64,000 nt of DNA from Sphingomonas sp. (GTDB lineage Bacteria > Pseudomonadota > Alphaproteobacteria > Sphingomonadales > Sphingomonadaceae), in NCBI RefSeq assembly GCF_019746665.1, contig NZ_JAIERS010000005.1, forward strand, positions 310,001-374,000, read 5' to 3'. The notes under the pieces are model-generated. The model saw only the letters and a list, made by a program, of their open reading frames with translations, was not told the origin of the DNA and did no database searches. The translations under genes and the position numbers were made by a program. Shown here one piece after another: positions 43,250 through 50,272 of this stretch. How positions within the stretch are numbered: the stretch's first letter is position 1; every line of letters starts with the position of its first letter.

Positions 43250-44175
43250 GCGAGCGCGGCCTCGACCTGGGGCAAGGTCGCGCGGGCGGCCGTGCGGACC
43301 TCGGCATTGCTGTCATGCGCCAGCGCGCGCAGCCGGGGCAGCGCGGCGCGGGCATCGAGCGCGAGCCATTCGCGCATCGCCGCCCAGCGCAGGAAATAGG
43401 CGGGGGCGCGGGTCGCGGTCTCGAAGGCGGGCGCGGCATCCACCCGGCGCGCGGCGCGCAGATAGGCAAGCAGCAGCTGGGCGCGCGACGCGCCATGATC
43501 GAGCGCGGCGACGCGCAGCAGCCGGCCGCTCGCCCGGTCGAAATCGCGCGCGAAAGGGGCGGCATCGGCGGCGATCGTGGCGGTGATCATCGCCAACGGC
43601 GCCCGCGCGCCCTCGATCGCCTGGGCATGGGTGCGTCCGTCGATCCGCCGCACCAGTCCATCGCGCAAGCGCACCGCGCCCGCCGGCACCAGCGGCGGCG
43701 CGCTCGCCGCGCGGAAATCAGGCCCCGCGACTTCGGTCCGCCACAATAGTATCTGGCCCGAGCCGCGCTGATAACGCACCACGCTCATCCGCCCCGGCAC
43801 TACCAGATGATCGGCCGGCCGCGCGGGCGGCGCGACCACGCTGCCCGTGATGGTGAGCACGGGATGCTCGAAGAGCACCGCGCCGATCCGCCCGCCCTCG
43901 CGCTGGACGCGCAAGGGTGGCTCGAACCACGGATCGCGATCGAGCGCGGCGACCATCGGCGCGAGCAGCGCGCGCACCCAGCCGGCATCGTCGAGCAGCA
44001 ACGTCGCCTGGCGCGCGACCGCCTCGGCGTCGGCCAGGTCGAGCCCGGCAAGCGCCGCCTCGGCGTGACGCACGGCATCGCTTGCGCGGTGCGCCTGCGC
44101 GAAGACGAACGAGTGCCGGCGCGCTTCTTCCAGCATGGCGCGATCGGCCAGCGTCGCGCGCAGAATGTCCTGCAT
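43240..44175 (-). CDS. HEAT-repeat-like protein of unknown function
   Basis: 311 residues from ATG 44175. An N-terminal alpha-helical part, a central beta-rich section (VLFEHPVLTITGSVVAPPARPADHLVVPGRMSVVRY) and C-terminal helical pairs with HEAT character (LPRLRALAHDSNAEVRTAARATLPQVEAAL). Family not recognised. It shares the C-terminal repeat type and a 10-nt overlap with the next gene. It begins only some tens of bases from the candidate prophage end, so whether it is host or prophage cargo is open. Confidence 0.7.
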   Translation of the reverse strand: MQDILRATLADRAMLEEARRHSFVFAQAHRASDAVRHAEAALAGLDLADAEAVARQATLLLDDAGWVRALLAPMVAALDRDPWFEPPLRVQREGGRIGAVLFEHPVLTITGSVVAPPARPADHLVVPGRMSVVRYQRGSGQILLWRTEVAGPDFRAASAPPLVPAGAVRLRDGLVRRIDGRTHAQAIEGARAPLAMITATIAADAAPFARDFDRASGRLLRVAALDHGASRAQLLLAYLRAARRVDAAPAFETATRAPAYFLRWAAMREWLALDARAALPRLRALAHDSNAEVRTAARATLPQVEAALACR

Positions 44176-44261
44176 CAGCTGGGATCGAGCTCGTAAATCA
44201 ACATGCCGATTGTGACTGGTCAATAAATACACGAGACAAACCACCCGGGATTCTCGGGCCG

Positions 44262-44428
44262 ATAACGGGACATAACGGGCCAAAAAACGGCGGAAATCCG
44301 GGCTTCGCGCGGATGGAGGGACGCGGCGGCGAATTTTTGGCCGATTCCCACTTTTGAACTGGGAATCGGGGGCGATCGGCACCGCGAAAAGCCGCAGATT
44401 TCCGTTGGTGGGGCACCGCCGATTCCCA
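44262..44428. other. Repeat-rich segment at the probable prophage right end
   Basis: The 314-nt stretch between the HEAT gene and the methylase holds ATAACGGG twice (44262 and 44272, period 10) and CCGATTCCCA three times (44341 direct, 44360-44369 inverted, 44419 direct). The first two CCGATTCCCA copies form a 10-bp stem with a 9-nt loop. Mu ends carry several transposase-binding sites, so these are candidates. No gene is visible here. The exact TG terminus cannot be fixed from this end alone. Confidence 0.5.
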
Positions 44429-44489
44429 GTTCTCACCGGATGCTGTTCACACTTATCCTAATGCCGCAGAAAACCGCCGATTTTCGCGT

Positions 44490-45296
44490 CTAGCCGCTGA
44501 TTATCAGCTCTTTTCCAACGGTGGCCGCACCGCTGATGCGATAGCTGATCTCGGCGGGCTCGATCGTCGCCCAGGCGAACAGCTCCCGCAGCTCGGGGCG
44601 ATCGCCGACCGACAAAATGAAGCGCCCGCGCAGGCCTTGCAGCAGCGTTGCAAGGCGCTCGAAATCGGCCCGCTCGAATGGCGCGCCATAGTCGCGCTCG
44701 CAGCCCCAATACGGCGGATCGAGATAGAAGAGCGCGCCCGGCCGATCGTACCGCTGGACGAAGTCGGCATAGGGCAGAGCCTCGATCACCACCCCCTGCA
44801 GCCGATCGTGGATATCGTCGAGCATGGGGGCGAGCGTTGCCAGATTGAAGCGGCTGCGCGCGGTATCGACGCCGAAGTTGCGGCCCATAACCTTGCCACC
44901 GAAGGCGAGCCGCTGGAGGTAGAGAAAGCGCGCCGATCGCTCCAAATCGGTGAGCGTCGTCGGGTCCTGGCGCATCAGCCGATCGAACTCGGCACGGCTG
45001 GAGAGGCGCCATTTCAGTGTGTCGACAAAGGGCTGGTAATGACGCTGCAGGATGCGGAAAAGTGTTGACACATCTCCTGCCAAATCGTTGACCACTTCGA
45101 GCCTTGGTCGGCTCGATCGGCGCAGGAAAACGCCGCCCATCCCGACAAAAGGTTCGGCATAGAGATCGTGTGGAACACGCTCGATCATCGCGCATAGCCG
45201 GCGCGCCAGCGCGCGCTTGCCGCCCAAATAGGGCGCGATCGGCTTCACCGGTGAGACAGGCTGCAGCTCGGGAAAAACGTGGGGCATGGACTCCAT
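44490..45296 (-). CDS. DNA adenine N6-methyltransferase (Dam/D12 class)
   Basis: 268 residues. Motif X PIAPYLGGKRALARRL binds AdoMet, AEPFVGMGGVF is motif I, and DPPYWG (193-196) is the catalytic motif IV of D12-class enzymes; the usual target is GATC. It is the last prophage gene before the right end, the same place Mu keeps its mom modification gene. It probably protects phage DNA from host restriction. No cognate nuclease is adjacent. Confidence 0.92.
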   Translation of the reverse strand: MESMPHVFPELQPVSPVKPIAPYLGGKRALARRLCAMIERVPHDLYAEPFVGMGGVFLRRSSRPRLEVVNDLAGDVSTLFRILQRHYQPFVDTLKWRLSSRAEFDRLMRQDPTTLTDLERSARFLYLQRLAFGGKVMGRNFGVDTARSRFNLATLAPMLDDIHDRLQGVVIEALPYADFVQRYDRPGALFYLDPPYWGCERDYGAPFERADFERLATLLQGLRGRFILSVGDRPELRELFAWATIEPAEISYRISGAATVGKELIISG

Positions 45297-45431
45297 TGGT
45301 TTGCACGCTCACAACAACCCCCGCCGCTGCCGGCGGTGGGGGGACTGAGCCCAGGGCGCGCCCGGGCGACGTGCGGGGCAGAAGCCCGCGGCTCGGCGCG
45401 TGCCAGCGCGCCGGCCCCCCTCGAAAGGGGG

Positions 45432-45575
45432 ATGAAACCGATAGTGAGGACAATGCGGCGTGCCCTCCGTTTGCTCGAATATGTGGTGCTTGCCGCCGCG
45501 ATCGCCGCGCAGCTCGCGTTGGGCGCCGGCTATGCATTGGCGTGGCTGCTGACCGCTGTTCGCGGCAACCTGTAG
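45432..45575 (+). CDS. Possible 47-residue single-helix membrane protein
   Basis: ATG 45432 follows GAAAGGGGG and encodes a basic N terminus and one hydrophobic helix (LLEYVVLAAAIAAQLALGAG, then YALAWLL). It is the only candidate gene on the plus strand within the prophage and fills part of the 334-nt gap between the methylase and SGNH genes. A holin-like or small stress protein is conceivable, but a chance frame cannot be excluded. Nothing else is seen in 45297-45630. Confidence 0.35.
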   Translation: MKPIVRTMRRALRLLEYVVLAAAIAAQLALGAGYALAWLLTAVRGNL

Positions 45576-45630
45576 GATAGAACTTCATCGATTTGCCTGC
45601 AGCGCACATTCTCGAATTTCGCTTAAAAAC

Positions 45631-47208
45631 TCACCGCATCACGCTGCTCTTGATCGCCGAGAAGCACGCCGCAGCGGTGCGTGCCATCGCCGAGCTGGGA
45701 TGCAGCAAGTCCTGAGCCGCGATCTCGCGCACGGTGGCGCCCGAGGTTTGAGCCGAGGTGATCGCCGGAAACACGGTGACTGTGAAATTGCCACCCACCC
45801 CGCCGGAGACGTTCGTGACCGTCACCATCGCCGAGCCCGTGTTGCCCGCATTGATCGCCAGCGCGGCGCCGATCTCAGGCGCCAGCGGCAACGAGATGGT
45901 CGTGGCATTCGCGGCGGTCGACGCCGCCAGGGTGGTGCTGAACGTCTGATCAGTGCGCCACTTGCCGGCGCTGCCTCCGCCCGCGCCGCATCGCGTGCTG
46001 GTGTTGTCGAACCAATCCTCGATGAACACGAACTGATCGACCGGCGAAGGCAGGCCAGCCAGCGCGTTCTGGACTTGCTGGGTGAAGCCGCTCGGCCAGT
46101 CGTGGCTGGTGACAAAGCTCTGCCCCGCCGCCGTGGTGCCGGCGCTGTTGTCGGCGGTGGTGTAGGGGGTGAAGCCGAACTGGATGATGCGGGCCTGCGG
46201 GAACTTGGTACGCAGGAGGCCGAGCGCGGTGGTGATCCGCGTCTGCCACGTCGAGAGTGAGCCGGTCGCGTCGTTAAGGCCGATTTGACTCAAGATATGC
46301 GTGAACGGCACGTTGGGCAGCGCGTCGATCATCTGGAAGCGGCGGGTGAAATCGCTGGCCACCGTCACCTGGCGCGCGGCGGCCGAGGGCGCCGCCCATT
46401 TGGCAAAAGGAAAGCGGGTGGCGCCATTGGTGCTTAGGTCAAGCCCGCGCGCCAGCCAGCCCCGATTACCGCGATCGTCGGCGAAGGTCGCTGGCTCGCC
46501 GGTGCCGGTGGCGATCGAGTCACCGTAAACCAGCGCGACCGGGCGCCCGTCATATCCCTGGCAGGCCATCGCCGCCGCGCCGTAAGCGAACAAGCTGGTC
46601 GAGCCGGTATTGGCAACCGCGCCAGTGGCAACGTTGCTCGCAAGCGAGGTCGAGCTCGTCTGGAATGCCTCGCCCAGCGACGCATTCGGCTGGAACATCC
46701 CGAACATGCTGTTGGTCGCGACCTGCGCGGCCGTGGCGACGTTGTTGAGCAGCTTCGTGCGCGCTGCGAAGGTCACCGGGATCGGGTCCGACCAAATGCC
46801 GCCGCCGGCCGCGATCGTCGTCGACAAGCTGCCGCCGAAGGTAACGCTTATCGCCGGGCCACCGCCGACCTGGACGGTATCGCGCTCGATGGTGATCGGC
46901 TGCACGCCATCGAGCTCCTGGCTCAGCGACGTCGATCCCCGCATCATCCAGTTGGGATAATAGAGCCGGCAATTCCAGACCGGATAATCGGGCGTCCAAA
47001 TGGCTTGGCGGCTCGCCTGGAACGCGTTGCCGCTTGTCGGCGTCCATAGCGACACCGATTGCCCCGTCTCCAAGCCCGTGCCGGCGAACATATAAGCCGA
47101 GGGCCCAAGCGGCTGGGTCGGCCGGTTGACAAGCTGCGCCAATACCGGGGGCGCACAGAGCGGCAGCGCGGCTAGCACGGCGACGATAAAACGGACGGAA
47201 CGGATCAT
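45631..47208 (-). CDS. Exported SGNH hydrolase-domain protein of the prophage
   Basis: 525 residues from ATG 47208, overlapping the upstream stop (ATGA). Signal peptide MIRSVRFIVAVLAALPLCAP with a likely cut after VLA. The SGNH/GDSL blocks are complete: GDS with nucleophile Ser231 (LVYGDSIATGTGE), GLND with Asn312, and DxxHP with Asp500/His503. It is probably an esterase acting on glycans, for instance removing O-acetyl groups from surface polysaccharide. Tail-fibre origin is possible, but the signal peptide argues for export from the lysogen. Confidence 0.8.
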   Translation of the reverse strand: MIRSVRFIVAVLAALPLCAPPVLAQLVNRPTQPLGPSAYMFAGTGLETGQSVSLWTPTSGNAFQASRQAIWTPDYPVWNCRLYYPNWMMRGSTSLSQELDGVQPITIERDTVQVGGGPAISVTFGGSLSTTIAAGGGIWSDPIPVTFAARTKLLNNVATAAQVATNSMFGMFQPNASLGEAFQTSSTSLASNVATGAVANTGSTSLFAYGAAAMACQGYDGRPVALVYGDSIATGTGEPATFADDRGNRGWLARGLDLSTNGATRFPFAKWAAPSAAARQVTVASDFTRRFQMIDALPNVPFTHILSQIGLNDATGSLSTWQTRITTALGLLRTKFPQARIIQFGFTPYTTADNSAGTTAAGQSFVTSHDWPSGFTQQVQNALAGLPSPVDQFVFIEDWFDNTSTRCGAGGGSAGKWRTDQTFSTTLAASTAANATTISLPLAPEIGAALAINAGNTGSAMVTVTNVSGGVGGNFTVTVFPAITSAQTSGATVREIAAQDLLHPSSAMARTAAACFSAIKSSVMR

Positions 47209-47903
47209 CAGCGCACCTGTGCAGCTAGGAAAGAATAAGAGACGGCGGTCTTGCTCGTGCAGCCCGCGCTCGACACGAAGAAGACGCCGCCCGAGCTCAG
47301 CGTAATGGGCGCGCCAATCGGATCGCGAAGCACGTCTCCGGCATTCAGATAGACGCAATACCGCACCAGCGATGGGGTGAGCGCGCCATCGGCGGGCACT
47401 GCGGTTGCATCATAGACGACGGCATATCCTGCGGCGCCCGCAGCGACGTTTAGCGAGATCAGCGCACCGCCCGACGCTTTGAGCACCGCGCCAGTACCGC
47501 TACCCGAAGAGACGATCGCAAATCCGCTAAGGCCGACCGTCCAGGTACCGGCTTGATTGACCCCACCGATGACGTTGGCGCCGGTGGGAATAGATCCATT
47601 CAGGTTGACCCAAAGCCGCCCGGTGTCATCGGTGAACAACCGCCGGAGCAAAGTGCCATCCCAGCCGGCGACCACACTGGCGTTGTCGGGCGGAGCCGAC
47701 CCAGTCGTTCCAGTCGAGCTGGGGTCGCCACCCCCCCCCGAAAAGGTGCAGGGCTGGTACGCTGAGCCATTCCAGCACCGCAGCTGCACCGGCAATGGAT
47801 TGGTGGAGGTGGTGGCGCCGCCGGCGCGATAATCGGGCGGAGTTTGGGCGATCGCCGGCGCGCCGGCAAGCAGCGCCAGGCACAGCATCAGCAGGCGGAT
47901 CAT
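47208..47903 (-). CDS. Exported Gly/Ser-rich prophage protein, fibre-like
   Basis: 231 residues from ATG 47903, coupled to gam by ATGA. Signal peptide MIRLLMLCLALLAGAPAIAQ, then PLPVQLRCWNGSAYQPCTF, a Gly/Ser linker, and beta-rich sequence typical of fibre or surface proteins (AGTWTVGLSGFAIVSSGSG). No family was recognised. Its stop overlaps the SGNH gene start, so the two are translated together and may form a secreted complex. Confidence 0.65.
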   Translation of the reverse strand: MIRLLMLCLALLAGAPAIAQTPPDYRAGGATTSTNPLPVQLRCWNGSAYQPCTFSGGGGDPSSTGTTGSAPPDNASVVAGWDGTLLRRLFTDDTGRLWVNLNGSIPTGANVIGGVNQAGTWTVGLSGFAIVSSGSGTGAVLKASGGALISLNVAAGAAGYAVVYDATAVPADGALTPSLVRYCVYLNAGDVLRDPIGAPITLSSGGVFFVSSAGCTSKTAVSYSFLAAQVR

Positions 47904-48439
47904 GCGTCGGTCTCCTCGGTGGCGGTCTCCAGCGGGCGAAGGGCGATGAAGAATTCGTCCTTCGCCTCGGCGGCGAAGCCCATCTTGGCGAGATCGTGAT
48001 CGTTGTTGCCCGTGATGGTGGCCACGATCCCGGGGCGATCGAGCTCGTACTTGATGCGCAGCCACCCAATCAGGCCCTTGCCCAGCATCGCCTGGATCAG
48101 CGCCTTCATGGTCAGCCCCTTGGGCATCTTCAGCGCTGGCGGAGAGCGGCGCACGCCGATCTCGACGCCCGCCAGCTCGGCCGAGCGGCGCTTGCCGGCG
48201 ATCTCGGCGCCGGCGACGGCCCACCAGGTCTTCAGCGCGGCGAAGATCTGGCGCAGCTCGCTCTCCAGCGGCGCGAGTTGCTCGGCCTCGACTTTGCGGG
48301 CGTTGGCGATTGCCTCTTCCACCGCCGCCTTCACCCCATCGGCACGCGCGGCGAGGTGCTGGTAGCGCGCCAGCATTGCCTTGGCCTCTTCAAGCGTGGC
48401 GGGCGCGGCGAGCGCCGGCGCCTTGCGGCGTGCGGTCAT
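47900..48439 (-). CDS. gam: Mu Gam-like host-nuclease inhibitor
   Basis: 179 residues. A coiled-coil N-terminal half (LEEAKAMLARYQHLAARADG...EQLAPLESELRQIFAALKTWW) and a C-terminal half with VRRSPPALKMPKGLTMKALIQAMLGKGLIGWLRIKYELDRPGI match Mu Gam, a Ku-like protein that binds DNA ends and blocks exonucleases. In Mu it is an early gene next to B; here it sits after the head gene, behind a 159-nt gap with its own GGAAAGGA ribosome site. That gap contains a GC hairpin at 48544-48558 and no gene. Confidence 0.85.
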   Translation of the reverse strand: MTARRKAPALAAPATLEEAKAMLARYQHLAARADGVKAAVEEAIANARKVEAEQLAPLESELRQIFAALKTWWAVAGAEIAGKRRSAELAGVEIGVRRSPPALKMPKGLTMKALIQAMLGKGLIGWLRIKYELDRPGIVATITGNNDHDLAKMGFAAEAKDEFFIALRPLETATEETDA

Positions 48440-48598
48440 CGAAGTGTCCTTTCCAGGGTTGTGCAGGGGCGTTGCATGGCGCGCGCGGACGGCTTATTTT
48501 GACGGCCGGCGCGCGTGACACGGTGAATCTTCCTGCCGTAGGACCGGGCTTCGCCCGGGATCGCATGCGAGGTGTGGGAAGCCCTCGCCGCGCGCCAA

Positions 48599-49816
48599 CT
48601 AACCACGCGGCACCTCCCGATTTTTGCGCTGCAATCGCGCGACATCGGCGGCGTTCGTGTGGCGATAGCTCTGCAGATAGGTCTCGCGGCGATCCTTGGT
48701 GGCCTTGATCACCGCCACCAGCCAATCGTCCTCGGCGAGCTTGAACAGCAGCAGGCGCTGATCGTCCTCTTGCAGTACCAAGTCAGGCGCCGCGCCTACC
48801 TCGGGCAGGCGGCGATAATCGGCGATGGTAAGCTCGCCATGCCCCCGGCTACGCTTGGTCTCGCCCAGCTGCTTGCGATAGCTGTCGGCCGAAAAGAGCA
48901 CGATGGGCGTGTCCGCCGCGATCGCCGCCTGCAGATCGGGAGCGAGCACCATCACTGGCACCACCGCGCCCGGCTCTTGCAGGGCTTCCAGGAAAGCGTC
49001 CGACTGGACGATATCGTTGAGTGTCGCGCGGGCGGCGGCCAGATCGAGCGGCGCGGCATTGGCCAGCGACGCCTGCGCCTTGCGCATGATCGCCGCCATG
49101 CTCGCCATGCCGGCATTGTACCCGAAGCCGGGGTCGATCCCCTTGGGCACCTGGATAACCTCGCCAGTGCCGGGGCGGATGAACGGCACTGGATCGAGCG
49201 CGGGGCGCGGGCTGACTTTCCACCCTTCGCGGTCCAGATCGCGTTGGCTGAGCTGGCGCACCGTGCAGCGGCAATACCAGCCGCAGGGCGGGTAATGGGT
49301 ATCCCACCACGGGTCGTCGACGGGCAGGATGGTGCCGTGCCATTCGCGGTGGAGTGGGCGGGTGCGCCGGTCCCGCACCGCGACATAGCGCAGAAAGGGG
49401 CGCTCGCCCTTCAGCTCCTGGATGCGCTTCCAGCGCCCCGCCGCGCGGCTGACGCGCAGGTTCGTGTCGTAGATGGTGCGCAGCCGCGCGGGGCCGATAT
49501 TCACGGCCTGGGCGGTACCGGTAAGGCCGGGATCGCTCACCGCGCCCCACCACCCTTTGGAGCGCAGATAGGGCTCCAGATTGGCGCGGAACTGCTCGAA
49601 AGTGCCGCCATTGGCGATCACGTCGGCGACCGCCGCCTGGATTTCCGCCAGAATGTCGAGATCGAGCAGTTTGGCGACGGTGAAGGAGCGGGCATGCTCG
49701 GCCTGCCACATGTCGGTCCAGTTGACCGTCGCGCGCAGCCGATCGCGCGCCTCGAACGCGCGCACCGTATCGACGGGCGGTAGCGTGATGACCTGGCGGA
49801 TGCTGGGATTAGCCAT
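48599..49816 (-). CDS. MuF-type minor head protein with C-terminal BECR-like nuclease domain
   Basis: 405 residues. Residues 55-190 form the phage head morphogenesis (MuF/SPP1 gp7) domain, ending in the conserved HYPPCGWYCRCTVRQLS. After a linker, residues 290-400 (ADSYRKQLGETKRSRGHGEL, YRRLPEVGAAPDLVLQEDD, LFKLAEDDWLVAVIKATKD, YLQSYRHTN) resemble the phage Barnase-EndoU-ColicinE5-RelE-like domains that often end MuF proteins. Such tails may be injected with DNA. The catalytic set would be His326, Tyr/Arg and Thr/His near 384-387, but I cannot confirm it. Confidence 0.82.
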   Translation of the reverse strand: MANPSIRQVITLPPVDTVRAFEARDRLRATVNWTDMWQAEHARSFTVAKLLDLDILAEIQAAVADVIANGGTFEQFRANLEPYLRSKGWWGAVSDPGLTGTAQAVNIGPARLRTIYDTNLRVSRAAGRWKRIQELKGERPFLRYVAVRDRRTRPLHREWHGTILPVDDPWWDTHYPPCGWYCRCTVRQLSQRDLDREGWKVSPRPALDPVPFIRPGTGEVIQVPKGIDPGFGYNAGMASMAAIMRKAQASLANAAPLDLAAARATLNDIVQSDAFLEALQEPGAVVPVMVLAPDLQAAIAADTPIVLFSADSYRKQLGETKRSRGHGELTIADYRRLPEVGAAPDLVLQEDDQRLLLFKLAEDDWLVAVIKATKDRRETYLQSYRHTNAADVARLQRKNREVPRG

Positions 49817-50060
49817 GTTCGCTAGCGTCCAACATGGCCTGTAGCTTTTCGAGGTAGTTGCCGACCATCTCGATGAAGGCGCGTGCAGTGCCCTTCGTCA
49901 TCTTCGGCGGGGGCGAGGCAATCCGCAGTACGCCCTCGGCGCCGCAGTCGATACAGACGATTACCAGCGCCTTATGGTCGCCCTGTTCGAGCACAAGCCG
50001 CGTCGCCTGCGCCTCCTCCAGCGCCAGATTCTTGATATCGTCGAAGCTCGGGTCAGTCAT
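49809..50060 (-). CDS. Small prophage protein, unknown function
   Basis: 83 residues from ATG 50060. Begins MTDPSFDDIKNLALEEAQAT; contains IVCIDCGAEGVLRI with two cysteines, then a helical C terminus (ARAFIEMVGNYLEKLQAMLD). No family was recognised. It overlaps the ankyrin gene upstream (ATGA) and the MuF gene downstream by 8 nt, so all are cotranslated. Confidence 0.65.
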   Translation of the reverse strand: MTDPSFDDIKNLALEEAQATRLVLEQGDHKALVIVCIDCGAEGVLRIASPPPKMTKGTARAFIEMVGNYLEKLQAMLDASEHG

Positions 50061-50272
50061 GCCGCCGCCTCGTTCATCGCCGCGTCCAGCACGGCGGCGA
50101 TGTCCGCCTTTCCTTCGAACCGCGCCCAATCGGAGGCAGTGAAACCACCGGAATCCTTGCGATGGACGTCGGCGCCCGCCGCGATCAACGCTTTGACAGC
50201 CGCCAGGCCGTCGAGCTCAGCAACGGCGTGGAACAACGGCGTCCAACCGATCTCGTCCGGCTGCTCGATCAT
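50057..50272 (-). CDS. Miniature ankyrin-repeat protein of the prophage
   Basis: 71 residues comprising about two ankyrin repeats: GWTPLFHAVAELDGLAAVKA followed by LIAAGADVHRKDSGGFTASD and WARFEGKADIAAVLDAA. Ankyrins bind proteins. Its place between portal and MuF genes, with 4-nt overlaps on both sides, is not part of the Mu plan. It may bind a neighbouring virion protein or a host target. Confidence 0.75.
   Translation of the reverse strand: MIEQPDEIGWTPLFHAVAELDGLAAVKALIAAGADVHRKDSGGFTASDWARFEGKADIAAVLDAAMNEAAA

Noticed and set aside
48544..48558. GC hairpin CCGGGC-TTC-GCCCGG as a rho-independent terminator
   Set aside because: No T-tract on either strand, so terminator function is not supported.
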